DNA from: Cyclobacteriaceae bacterium
Lineage (GTDB): Bacteria > Bacteroidota > Bacteroidia > Cytophagales > Cyclobacteriaceae
Assembly: GCA_030589835.1 (NCBI GenBank)
Contig: JAUUZS010000020.1
Coordinates: 1-15,828, forward strand
Direction of reading: 5' to 3'
Length of the DNA: 15,828 bases
In this document: one piece after another, positions 1-7,474 of the stretch
Position numbering within the stretch: the stretch's first letter is position 1
How the letters are laid out: every line of letters starts with the position of its first letter
Position numbers and translations under genes: made by a program
The notes under the pieces: model-generated
The model's database searches: none
What the model saw: the letters and a program-made list of their open reading frames with translations, nothing else
Told to the model about the DNA's origin: nothing

Positions 1-1
1 G

Positions 2-74
2 AGCGGGAGACGAGGTTCGAACCCGCGACCTACAGCTTGGAAGGCTGTCGCTCTACCAGCTGAGCTACTCCCGC
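2..74 (-). tRNA. tRNA-Gly (anticodon TCC)
   Basis: Read on the minus strand, this 73-nt stretch folds as a standard cloverleaf. The 7-bp acceptor stem is GCGGGAG/CTCCCGC, the D arm is GCTC/GAGC, and the anticodon stem ACAGC/GCTGT encloses loop CTTCCAA with anticodon TCC (plus-strand 39-41). The T loop is TTCGAAC. The discriminator base is T, and only one base remains before the window edge, so whether CCA is encoded cannot be judged fully. It lies 67 bp downstream of tRNA-Tyr on the same strand and is probably co-transcribed with it. Confidence 0.96.
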
Positions 75-141
75 AATTTAGTAATTTTAAAACTCATTCC
101 CCTAAAGTACAGAATTTATATTTTACCACAATCTTGCAAAG

Positions 142-223
142 TGGGGAGAGAAGGATTCGAACCTTCGAAGTCGAAGACAACAGATTTACAGTCTGCCCCA
201 GTTGGCCACTTTGGTATCTCCCC
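142..223 (-). tRNA. tRNA-Tyr (anticodon GTA)
   Basis: This 82-nt minus-strand cloverleaf has acceptor stem GGGGAGA/TCTCCCC and anticodon loop CTGTAAA with anticodon GTA (plus-strand 187-189). The long, self-complementary variable arm is as expected for a class II tRNA such as Tyr. The T loop is TTCGAAT and the discriminator is A. The next minus-strand bases do not spell CCA, so the tail must be added after transcription. In many Bacteroidota a Tyr-Gly-Thr tRNA group precedes tuf. The same order here suggests tuf lies just off the left edge (inference). Confidence 0.96.
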
Positions 224-291
224 GGTTTTCATATTTAAAAGAACTACCCCCAAAAATGCATAATCTGATCTGCTTTATTTTTAAGGGACTG

Positions 292-322
292 CAAAAGTAT
301 ATCCTTTTTTCTATTATTCAAA
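292..322 (-). promoter_or_regulatory. Promoter for tRNA-Tyr/tRNA-Gly transcript
   Basis: On the minus strand a TTTG (plus 319-322) is followed after exactly 19 bp by TACTTTTG (plus 292-299). This matches the Bacteroidota primary-sigma consensus TTTG-N19-TAnnTTTG at every fixed base. It points toward the tRNAs, with the expected start near 285 and a leader of about 60 nt before tRNA-Tyr. The remainder of the 224-404 spacer shows no gene and no clear terminator for the upstream peptidase gene. Confidence 0.75.
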
Positions 323-404
323 TAATTAAAGAAAATTGTATGCTTTTTTTCTGAGTCACCATAATAAAAAGTTATAATCATGAAACTAGGGACGACCATT
401 TTGA

Positions 405-2957
405 TTATTCGAAGTACGCTCTTACCCTTGGGTCTTTTTCATTGGCCTTTATTTGAGCAATAATTTCCGAAACCCCTTCCGCATCAGAAAGCAATTCCAG
501 AGACTGGAGAGCAGACAATCGATTATAGAACTGATGATGATTATTCGCAATCTGTTCCAATTCTTTGATACCACGCATAAGCTGGTCTTCGGGGGCCGTG
601 AGCAAATACATGCCAAATAATTTTATAAAATACCACAAGTCGCTACTCGAATATTTGTCCAGTTTATCAGAAAACCAAGGGTACTGGCTATGATCCCGCT
701 TTTGTATATAATAATCTGCAATGGAGGAAGTAATATTGAAATTTGTCTCTTTCCAGTAAACCTGGAGAACACCATCAACATCTTCGTTTCCACTTTGCAA
801 GTAGGCGTACAAAGCATTGCCGGCCACAGAATAAGATGAATCATAAAGATTTGATTTGAAAATATCGATGTATTTTGACCTTTCCTTGGAGGCCAATACA
901 GCTATTGCCCCTGCTTTTACCAAGGAATGCGGATCAGATAAAGCCATTTCTGTAATCCGCTCCTCATTTTTTGCGAAAAAATAAGTGGTATCCTTTTCAA
1001 AAACCTCCAGTGCCTCTTCCCGGATTACCCAAAAAGGATCATGTAAGGCATCGCTTATTACTTTTTGTGAAATTGAATCGTATGGGCTATCCAAAAAATA
1101 TTCCATTGCCTCAATCCTGGCCCGCACATTATCCTTGTAATTTGTATATTGTAATAGGTATTGCTCAGTTGTTTTTGGGTGTGTGATCTCTCCTACCAAC
1201 ACATAATCACTGTCAACAATTACCAAATCCGGATTTGTTATGTCCTCAAATTCAAATTCCTGATATGGCTTATCAATTTCGACAATATACTGACCCAGCT
1301 CTCCATCTTTCCATAAATCCAAGACCAAAGGCAATTTATACACGGGGTATAAATCGAGGTCCTGATCCTGCCATACTTTAACCAGATATGTGTTGTTGTC
1401 GCCATCAAATGATTCTTCGACCCTTAGCTTTGGATGGCCGGATTCCAGAAACCATTGATTGAAAAACCAATTCAAATCCTCTCCTGAAATATGCTCAAAA
1501 GCCAATCGTAGATCATGAACTTCTGCTTTTCCAAAGGCATTCGATTTCAGATAATATTCCAGGGATTTGAAAAACGCCTCATCGCCCACGTAGTTTCTCA
1601 ACAAATGGAGAATAAGTCCTCCTTTGGCGTATGAATGACTGTCAAACATTTCATCATCCTTATCATAATAAAACCGAATCAAGTCCTCTTTCTTACTTTC
1701 TGCTTCGCTAAGATAGATTTCCAACTCATTATATAAATGGTAGTGTGACTCATCAACTCCATCTTTATGGTTTTTCCATAAGTATTCACCATATGTTGCA
1801 AACGACTCATTTAGCGGTATATTGGCCCAGGATTCGCAGGTCACCAAATTGCCAAACCACTGATGAAACAATTCATGAGCAATGATATCGTCCCAATTAT
1901 AGTCTATCAACTCGCGGTGGTTAACATTCAACTCTTCCATAAAAACAGAAGCGGTGGTATTTTCCATTGCCCCAGACACAAAATCCCGAACGATGATCTG
2001 GCTATATTTTTGCCATGGGTAGGGATAGTTTAATATTTCAGAAAAATAATCGATCATTTCCGGGGTACGGCCAAAAATATCGTCTGCATAATCTGCAAAT
2101 TCCGGCTCTACGTAGTAATCCACTTTCATACCATTCCACTCATCTTCAATGATTTCAAAATCACCGACAGCAAGCATAAATAAATACGGTGCGTGAGGTT
2201 TGTCCATTTTCCAATAATCTGTCCTGCTGCTATCCGCATTTGACTTTGAATAAATCAGCGTTCCATTGGACAGTGTTTTGTATTGTTCATCGACTGTTAT
2301 AAAAATTTCCTGGGTCGATTTTTGATTTGGCGCATCAAGTGTTGGGAACCATCTGGAATTTGACTCGGTTTCGCCATGTGACCAAATCTGCTTGGGTTTC
2401 CCTTTTTCATCTCCCTTGGGATTGATAAAATAAAGCCCTTTTTTGCTATTCGCTCCTTCGATTTCCTCAAGACCTTCATTGGGCTTTGCGGTATAATCAA
2501 TCATAATATTGACTTTTTGGCCTTTTGTATATCCCTTATCCAATTCGATGTTTATTTTATTGCCATCATAGGAATAGTTGAGTTTCTCGTTTTGCTCACC
2601 AGAAATGATCGATACCCCATGAATTTCAAATCCTTTAGCATCAACTAGTATATTGGACTGCTCATAAAAATAAGGCTCCAACATCAAGGTAGCTATTCCG
2701 TTTAAATACTGCTTTTGCCAATCAAAACTAAGCTCAAGCTTTGTATGTAATAGTTTGAAATGACGGGTTCGTTCCCCTTTGTAAAGCTTTAATTCTCTGA
2801 CTGTTTCTTCATTAATGGCATTTAAACTAGAAGAATCGACTTGTACACGCTCAATGGGATTTGAATTTGTCTCAACTATTTTCTTTTCCGACACCTTGCA
2901 GGAGCCAAAGCCAACTAAAATCAACACCGCTACAAACAAAAAAATTCTAACTTCCAT
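405..2957 (-). CDS. Lipoprotein M1-family zinc aminopeptidase
   Basis: The 850-residue product is a membrane-anchored metallopeptidase of family M1 that should remove N-terminal residues from peptides in the periplasm or at the outer membrane. The start gives a short hydrophobic signal ending in a lipobox with Cys20. The M1 hallmarks are present: GAMEN at 329-333 (N-terminal amine binding) and HELFH at 361-365, with the third zinc ligand Glu384 exactly 18 residues on (HExxH-X18-E). Tyr443 in SYAKGG fits the transition-state tyrosine. An N-terminal beta domain precedes the catalytic core, and roughly 600-850 looks like a helical HEAT-type repeat domain typical of the family. It is divergent from pyrH and appears monocistronic, with its stop 83 bp from the tRNA promoter. 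Substrate preference cannot be read from the sequence. Confidence 0.93.
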   Translation of the reverse strand: MEVRIFLFVAVLILVGFGSCKVSEKKIVETNSNPIERVQVDSSSLNAINEETVRELKLYKGERTRHFKLLHTKLELSFDWQKQYLNGIATLMLEPYFYEQSNILVDAKGFEIHGVSIISGEQNEKLNYSYDGNKINIELDKGYTKGQKVNIMIDYTAKPNEGLEEIEGANSKKGLYFINPKGDEKGKPKQIWSHGETESNSRWFPTLDAPNQKSTQEIFITVDEQYKTLSNGTLIYSKSNADSSRTDYWKMDKPHAPYLFMLAVGDFEIIEDEWNGMKVDYYVEPEFADYADDIFGRTPEMIDYFSEILNYPYPWQKYSQIIVRDFVSGAMENTTASVFMEELNVNHRELIDYNWDDIIAHELFHQWFGNLVTCESWANIPLNESFATYGEYLWKNHKDGVDESHYHLYNELEIYLSEAESKKEDLIRFYYDKDDEMFDSHSYAKGGLILHLLRNYVGDEAFFKSLEYYLKSNAFGKAEVHDLRLAFEHISGEDLNWFFNQWFLESGHPKLRVEESFDGDNNTYLVKVWQDQDLDLYPVYKLPLVLDLWKDGELGQYIVEIDKPYQEFEFEDITNPDLVIVDSDYVLVGEITHPKTTEQYLLQYTNYKDNVRARIEAMEYFLDSPYDSISQKVISDALHDPFWVIREEALEVFEKDTTYFFAKNEERITEMALSDPHSLVKAGAIAVLASKERSKYIDIFKSNLYDSSYSVAGNALYAYLQSGNEDVDGVLQVYWKETNFNITSSIADYYIQKRDHSQYPWFSDKLDKYSSSDLWYFIKLFGMYLLTAPEDQLMRGIKELEQIANNHHQFYNRLSALQSLELLSDAEGVSEIIAQIKANEKDPRVRAYFE

Positions 2958-3181
2958 ATTTCAAATCCTATTTAGTTAACAAAAAAAGGTAAATAAACTT
3001 ATATTTAACTCATTGAATTGAATAAAATTATTGAGGCCCCTTTTATTATAAATATGACGACAAGATGGTGAACGCACTTATTTATAACCGTTTGTTGCAG
3101 GATAATAATACCTTTATTACGAAAAAATACTGTGACGATTCAATTTTGACCGATATTTCTATTTAATCTTTATTACAATAT

Positions 3182-3189
3182 TATATTTG
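3182..3189 (+). promoter_or_regulatory. Possible -7 element for pyrH-frr
   Basis: TATATTTG matches the Bacteroidota TAnnTTTG -7 element and ends 22 bp before the pyrH ATG, which would give a short leader. No TTG stands at the usual 17-23 bp upstream; the nearest TTTG (3145-3148) is 33 bp away. It is therefore only half a promoter signature. No other convincing signal is visible in the 254-bp divergent spacer 2958-3211, including none for the M1 peptidase. Confidence 0.35.
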
Positions 3190-3211
3190 TCAATAAAAAT
3201 TTTTTAAAGAT

Positions 3212-3916
3212 ATGAAGTACAAACGCATTCTGTTAAAACTTAGCGGAGAAGCCTTGATGGGGAAACAGAAATTTGGAATTGACCCTCAACGACTTGACCA
3301 ATATACTCAGGAGATAAAAACAGCAAAGGAAAGTGGTGTAGAACTTGCTATAGTGATTGGCGGAGGAAATATATTCCGGGGTATTCAGGCAGAGCAATCC
3401 GGAATGGACAGAGTACAAGGGGATTACATGGGCATGTTGGCTACCGTCATCAATTCTATGGCTCTTCAAAGTGCGCTTGAAGGTGCGGGAATTTTTACGC
3501 GACTGATGTCAGGAATAAATATCGAACAGGTCTGTGAGCAATTTATACGAAGAAGGGCTATTCGACATTTAGAAAAAGGCAGGTTGGTCATTTTTGGGGC
3601 CGGAACAGGAAATCCATACTTTACCACAGATTCAGCTGCTAGTTTAAGAGCTATTGAAATTGAAGCGGATGTTGTCCTTAAAGGAACACGAGTCGATGGG
3701 ATCTACACCGAAGATCCTGAAAAAAACCCGGACGCAACGCGCTTTTCAGAAATATCCTATAATGATGTGATACAAAAAGGGCTTAATGTTATGGATATGA
3801 CAGCCTTCACCTTATGTCAGGAAAATCATTTGCCTATTATTGTATTTGATATGAATAAGCCAGGCAATCTTTTAAAACTTATTGAAGGTCACCGAATAGG
3901 GACACTAGTACGTTAA
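3212..3916 (+). CDS. pyrH: UMP kinase
   Basis: This cytoplasmic enzyme phosphorylates UMP to UDP with ATP, a step of pyrimidine nucleotide synthesis. It belongs to the amino-acid-kinase fold, not the NMP-kinase fold. At 234 residues it has normal family length. Visible hallmarks are the N-terminal KLSGEAL (9-15), GGGNIFRG (50-57, phosphate/UMP binding), [13 protein letters not shown] (131-143), [13 protein letters not shown] (167-179) and the C-terminal MNKPGNL. The ATG follows an A/T-rich leader without a Shine-Dalgarno sequence. It is followed after 15 bp by frr, the usual pyrH-frr pairing, so the two are very probably co-transcribed. Confidence 0.97.
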   Translation: MKYKRILLKLSGEALMGKQKFGIDPQRLDQYTQEIKTAKESGVELAIVIGGGNIFRGIQAEQSGMDRVQGDYMGMLATVINSMALQSALEGAGIFTRLMSGINIEQVCEQFIRRRAIRHLEKGRLVIFGAGTGNPYFTTDSAASLRAIEIEADVVLKGTRVDGIYTEDPEKNPDATRFSEISYNDVIQKGLNVMDMTAFTLCQENHLPIIVFDMNKPGNLLKLIEGHRIGTLVR

Positions 3917-3931
3917 GAAAAAAGCATAATT

Positions 3932-4492
3932 ATGGAGGAACTAGAATTTTATTTAGAAGAGGCAAAAGACCACATGGAAAAATCAGTTCAGCATGTTGCA
4001 CATGCCCTGGCCAAGATCAGGGCCGGCAGAGCCATGCCAAGCATGCTTGATGGCCTGATGGTTGATTATTATGGAAATCCAACTCCCATAAGTCAGGTAG
4101 CTTCTGTCAATACTCCCGACGCTAAAACCCTGGCAATAAAACCCTGGGAAAAAAATATGCTCTCTGGAATAGAAAAAGCCATTATCAATAGTGACCTGGG
4201 ATTAAACCCTCAAAATGATGGTGAAATTGTGAGGCTCAACATTCCCCCGCTTACTGAGGAAAGAAGAAAAAATTTGGTGAAGCAATCAAGAAACGAAGCT
4301 GAACATGGCAAGGTAAGCGTAAGAAATGTGAGAAAAGATGCCAAAGACCATCTGAAAAAACTTTTAAAAGATCACATCTCTGAAGACGAAGTGAAAAACG
4401 CTGAAGAAATTGTTCAGGAATTTACTGATGACTTCATTAAAAAGATTGATGCGTTCCTTGCAAAAAAAGAAGACGAAATCATGACGGTTTAA
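3932..4492 (+). CDS. frr: Ribosome recycling factor
   Basis: RRF acts with EF-G to split the post-termination ribosome so that its subunits can be reused. The 186-residue length is standard. The sequence shows the usual order of elements: a basic N-terminal helix ending in KIRAGRAMPSML, then DYYGNPTPISQVASVNTPDA, then AIKPWEK, then NIPPLTEERRK and a C-terminal charged three-helix-bundle segment. It starts 15 bp after the pyrH stop and is the last gene of that short operon. Only a 4-bp hairpin (CGGA/TCCG, 4495-4506) follows, too weak to call a terminator. Confidence 0.97.
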   Translation: MEELEFYLEEAKDHMEKSVQHVAHALAKIRAGRAMPSMLDGLMVDYYGNPTPISQVASVNTPDAKTLAIKPWEKNMLSGIEKAIINSDLGLNPQNDGEIVRLNIPPLTEERRKNLVKQSRNEAEHGKVSVRNVRKDAKDHLKKLLKDHISEDEVKNAEEIVQEFTDDFIKKIDAFLAKKEDEIMTV

Positions 4493-4513
4493 TCCGGATA
4501 ATTCCGAAAATAA

Positions 4514-4691
4514 ATCACGATACTAATAAAGGCACCTCTATTCATTACTTTTAGTGCAGTAGCGCAGGTATCTTTTCTAATACATCGAATATTGCTAATG
4601 CTTTTTGTATCCGGGTCTGGAAGGTGTTATTCCTGATGCTAAATTCAAAGACTTAAACCTGCGAGTATTTCTGGCAACAAAGCGAATATAA
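4514..4691 (+). pseudogene. Possible remnant of a secreted-protein gene
   Basis: The 268-bp spacer between frr and nadD (4493-4760) holds no intact gene. One plus-strand frame from 4514 reads a hydrophobic, signal-peptide-like stretch ending in FSAVAQV but has no start codon and stops at about 4634. A second frame at 4626-4691 reads VIPDAKFKDLN before a stop. IPDA-x-FK is how the mature part of many Bacteroidota leucine-rich-repeat secreted proteins begins. A signal peptide followed, one frame away, by this motif is what a truncated, frameshifted gene would leave. Both pieces are short and could be coincidence. No other feature is visible in the spacer. Confidence 0.25.
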
Positions 4692-4760
4692 TGAAATCTG
4701 ATTCTTTATATTCACAGCTTATTCTTTAGTGCAATTGAGGGAATGGCACATAGGATAGGA

Positions 4761-5333
4761 TTACCTATATAACTTTCTCTGATAAATGTATTCACAGGCT
4801 TTTTCCGGCACGAGATACCTGATAGATTGGTTTTCCCGGATACATTTTCTAATAAATGTAGCTGAAATATCCAGTAATGGGGCTTCAATAAAGCTAACAT
4901 TAGGGTGGTCAATAAGCTTGCCCGGATTTTCGCGTGGCCGAGGATAGACAATCAATCCAAAATCATCAATAATATGGCGACTGTTTTTCCATTTAGGGAA
5001 AATAGAAAGATTGTCTCCTCCGATTATTAATTTGAATTTATGCCCCGGATGTTTTTCCTTCAAATAGACTAGCGTATCAATCGTATAGCTTGGTTTGGGC
5101 ATATTGAATTCAACATCGCTCACCCTGAATGCATCGTTATCCTCAATAGCCAGTTTCACCAAATCGTATCGATCAAATTCGTGTAATAGCGTATTGCTTT
5201 TTTTTAAAGGATTTTGAGGCGATACCACAAACCATACTTCATCGAGGTTTGTCCGTTCTTGCACTGCCTGAGCAACGATCAGGTGACCTATATGGATAGG
5301 ATTGAATGAGCCAAAATATAGACCTATTTGCAT
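4761..5333 (-). CDS. nadD: Nicotinate-nucleotide adenylyltransferase
   Basis: NadD transfers AMP from ATP to nicotinate mononucleotide, giving deamido-NAD+, the penultimate step of NAD synthesis. The 190-residue product shows the nucleotidyltransferase signature GSFNPIHIGH at 8-17, with the HxGH motif at 14-17. It also has SATFIR at 157-162, matching the SxTxxR motif that binds ATP phosphates. GGDNL (105-109) lies in the expected middle position. The gene starts 6 bp after the gmk stop and is the last gene of the long minus-strand run, converging on frr across a 268-bp spacer. The start has an A/T-rich upstream region and no Shine-Dalgarno sequence. Confidence 0.95.
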   Translation of the reverse strand: MQIGLYFGSFNPIHIGHLIVAQAVQERTNLDEVWFVVSPQNPLKKSNTLLHEFDRYDLVKLAIEDNDAFRVSDVEFNMPKPSYTIDTLVYLKEKHPGHKFKLIIGGDNLSIFPKWKNSRHIIDDFGLIVYPRPRENPGKLIDHPNVSFIEAPLLDISATFIRKCIRENQSIRYLVPEKACEYIYQRKLYR

Positions 5334-5339
5334 GACGTA

Positions 5340-5921
5340 TTAATTTTTATCTGAATGGATAAAATTCAGTACCATGTTTTCAGCCTCGTGAAGGGTATTG
5401 TCCAATTTGTCAGAGATCAAGGTTATATCAAACCCTTGTTCAAATGTCATTTCAAATTCAGCTTTGGCAAGCCGCTTTTTAATATTGGCATCAGATTCGG
5501 TATTTCTATGTCGGAGGCGATCTTCCAGCATATCCAAATTTTTTACCTTCACAAAAATCGCCAGGGACTTCTCCTTAAAGTGTTTTTTTAATTTTAGTCC
5601 TCCTTTAACATCAACGTCAAACACAACATGCTTGCCCATGGACCAAAGTCTATCAATTTCTGACTTTAGTGTTCCATAATAATTGCCACCATATACTTCT
5701 TCCCATTCCACCAGGTCGTGGTTCAATATTTTTTTTTTAAACTCTTCTAAGGAAAGAAAATAATAGTCTTTTCCGTGTATTTCACGATCAGCCCTGCTCG
5801 GCCTTGTAGTTGCGGATATAGAAAAGTCAAGAAAATCAAATGTTTTTAGGAGATGCCTTACTATTGTTGTCTTGCCTGATCCTGATGGGGCAGAAAAAAT
5901 AATTGCTTTTCCATTATCCAT
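5340..5921 (-). CDS. gmk: Guanylate kinase
   Basis: Guanylate kinase converts GMP to GDP with ATP in the cytoplasm. The 193-residue product has the P-loop APSGSGKTT at 11-19 and the GMP-binding segment SATTRPSRADREIHGKDYYF, followed by VEWEEVYGGNYYGT, all diagnostic. FDVDVKGGLKLKK corresponds to the conserved DvDvqGa region. Length is normal. It starts only 3 bp after the stop of the Cys-rich gene upstream (TGA, three bases, then ATG), which suggests translational coupling to the sigma/anti-sigma pair, and it ends 6 bp before nadD. In many Bacteroidota gmk is preceded by a yicC-type gene; none is present here. Confidence 0.96.
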   Translation of the reverse strand: MDNGKAIIFSAPSGSGKTTIVRHLLKTFDFLDFSISATTRPSRADREIHGKDYYFLSLEEFKKKILNHDLVEWEEVYGGNYYGTLKSEIDRLWSMGKHVVFDVDVKGGLKLKKHFKEKSLAIFVKVKNLDMLEDRLRHRNTESDANIKKRLAKAEFEMTFEQGFDITLISDKLDNTLHEAENMVLNFIHSDKN

Positions 5922-5924
5922 ACA

Positions 5925-6230
5925 TCAGTATGCTTTATAAATTTTTGTTTTTATTTTTTCGACGATATCTAAGGGGACCCTTTTGCGATCCAGCTTGGTT
6001 TGAAGAAGGTTTTTTATCGCCAGCTCTTGCTCGCAATATTGCTTGCATTGACAATCACTGCATTTAGAAATTACGTCATCGTACATGGTTTTTTCATCCT
6101 TGTTAGCCTGACCATCGATGACTTTTTGAATTAAGTCCCTCCTGACTGAGTAATTATCACATCCTCCATCTCCTCCGCATTTTTTGATTATGCAACAATC
6201 CAGCAATTCTTTACCATTCTTTTTTTCCAT
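5925..6230 (-). CDS. Cys-rich putative anti-sigma factor
   Basis: This 101-residue soluble protein has eight cysteines: Cys12, 13, 18 and 24 near the N-terminus and Cys57, 60, 62 and 66 in the middle. The middle block C-x2-C followed by a helix (EQELAIKNLLQTKL) and a Pro-containing tail (VPLDIVEKIKTKI) resembles the zinc-binding anti-sigma fold of the RsrA type. However, the usual HxxxCxxC histidine position is Val53, so zinc ligation, if present, must use other residues. It starts 7 bp after the stop of the ECF sigma gene, the standard placement for a cognate anti-sigma factor. No membrane segment is present, so it would act in the cytoplasm, plausibly as a thiol- or zinc-responsive inhibitor. 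The role is inferred from context and partial motif only. Confidence 0.7.
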   Translation of the reverse strand: MEKKNGKELLDCCIIKKCGGDGGCDNYSVRRDLIQKVIDGQANKDEKTMYDDVISKCSDCQCKQYCEQELAIKNLLQTKLDRKRVPLDIVEKIKTKIYKAY

Positions 6231-6237
6231 AAATCAG

Positions 6238-6813
6238 CTATTTATATCCCATCGTTTTAGCATAATTCTTCAACCTTTCTCTCAGCAAATTCCTTGCTCT
6301 GTGAAGGCGCGACCTGACAGTTCCAATTGGAATATCAAGAATTTTTGACATCTCTTCATAAGTAAAGCCTTCAAGATCGCACAAAATAATCACAATTCGA
6401 AAATCAACTGCCAATGCATTCAAGGCATTTGATATTTCATCTCCAATCATATCCTGGAGTACTTCTACTCTTAAATCACTTGTTATTACTTCATTAACAT
6501 CATCTGAGTTATAATAAGTTTCAACATCCTGATAATCTACCATTGATGGCTCCTTATTTTTTTTGCGAAACTCGTTAATGAAATTATTTTTTAAAATTCT
6601 AAACAGCCAGGCTTTGGCATTTGTCCCCTCATGAAAAGACTCAATAAATCTAAACGCTTTATAATAGGTGTCCTGGATCAAATCCTTTGCACTTGCTTCA
6701 TCAAAGGTAATGCGATAGGCAAAATTATACATTGCATCTATATGTGGTAGAAATTCACTTTCAAAAATATGATGCCTTCGCTCTTCGGAGTATGAAGATT
6801 TTATGCCTTCCAT
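6238..6813 (-). CDS. ECF-type RNA polymerase sigma factor
   Basis: This 191-residue protein has only the two core domains of extracytoplasmic-function sigma factors. Region 2 spans about 18-85 (MYNFAYRITFDEASAKDLIQ through NAKAWLFRILKN), and region 4 about 127-180 with helix-turn-helix segment YEEMSKILDIPIGTVRSRL. The EGTNAKAWLFRIL stretch resembles the SigR/SigH-like group, whose members often pair with cytoplasmic thiol-responsive anti-sigma factors (family knowledge). The next gene, 7 bp on, fits such a partner. A 46-bp spacer separates it from coaE, the largest gap in this run, so it may also have its own promoter, but I see no -33/-7 match there. The regulon cannot be told from the sequence. 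Confidence 0.93.
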   Translation of the reverse strand: MEGIKSSYSEERRHHIFESEFLPHIDAMYNFAYRITFDEASAKDLIQDTYYKAFRFIESFHEGTNAKAWLFRILKNNFINEFRKKNKEPSMVDYQDVETYYNSDDVNEVITSDLRVEVLQDMIGDEISNALNALAVDFRIVIILCDLEGFTYEEMSKILDIPIGTVRSRLHRARNLLRERLKNYAKTMGYK

Positions 6814-6859
6814 TCAAATAAAAAAAATTGATGCACGAATTTACCTAAAATATTGAAAA

Positions 6860-7474
6860 TTAACCAGTCTGTGCCCGACTAATCAAAAAATCATTGATTT
6901 TTAGCACTTGCGGTATCACTAAAGATTGGCCATCATTGGTGATGACAAATTCAGATTTTGAAATTTTATCGACGTCACTTAACTGCTTTGAAACAATCTC
7001 CTTTACATTCACATTGGTGCGATGAGGATCTCTGGCGAGCGTCCTAACGATTCGAATATCGACAGGTGCAGTCACCGTAATTAGGTAATCCAGCATTGTA
7101 TATGAATTTGATTCTACCAAAAGGGCAGCTTCCTTGATTAGGTATGGCTGTCCGGTATAGTTTTTTGACCACCTTTCAAAATCTATGGCTATGGCAGGAT
7201 GTACGATTTCATTAATGGCCCTTAGCCTGCTATTATTTTTGAAAACATGATTTGCAAGAAATACGCTATTCAAGGATCCATCGATCAGGTATGCACCATT
7301 GCCAAATTTCGCTTTTATGGATGCAACAACCGTCTCTTCACGCACCATCAAGACTTTCGCCCTTTCATCAGCATTATAAACCGGGACACCCAACAAGCCA
7401 AATATTTGACAAACTACAGATTTTCCGGCTCCGATTCCTCCCGTAACTCCGATCCTTAAAGGCTTATTGAGCAT
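6860..7474 (-). CDS. coaE: Dephospho-CoA kinase
   Basis: CoaE phosphorylates the 3'-hydroxyl of dephospho-CoA, the last step of coenzyme A synthesis. The 204-residue product begins with a P-loop, GVTGGIGAGKS (residues 9-19), followed by the family's LGVPVYNADERAK segment. The region LITVTAPVDIRIVRTLARD is the lid/CoA-binding part, and the C-terminus has the expected DFVI-like SEFVITNDG stretch. The ATG overlaps the end of the YbbR-like gene by 11 bp (7464-7474), so the two are translationally linked. This nusB-yajC-ybbR-coaE order is common in Bacteroidota. Confidence 0.95.
   Translation of the reverse strand: MLNKPLRIGVTGGIGAGKSVVCQIFGLLGVPVYNADERAKVLMVREETVVASIKAKFGNGAYLIDGSLNSVFLANHVFKNNSRLRAINEIVHPAIAIDFERWSKNYTGQPYLIKEAALLVESNSYTMLDYLITVTAPVDIRIVRTLARDPHRTNVNVKEIVSKQLSDVDKISKSEFVITNDGQSLVIPQVLKINDFLISRAQTG

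Noticed and set aside
3091..3116. TTTG (3091-3094) with TACCTTTA (3109-3116) as a pyrH promoter
   Set aside because: Spacing is only 14 bp and the last base of the -7 element does not match.
4495..4506. Hairpin CGGA-TAAT-TCCG just after frr as a terminator
   Set aside because: The stem is only 4 bp and no T-tract follows.
4551..4733. Direct repeat TTAGTGCA at 4551-4558 and 4726-4733 as target-site duplication around the remnant
   Set aside because: Eight bases in AT-rich DNA are expected by chance, and no inverted repeats or transposase remains lie inside.
5398..5679. Plus-strand reading frame of 93 codons opposite gmk
   Set aside because: It lies entirely antisense to a confidently identified gmk and has no recognisable domain, so it is a frame shadow.
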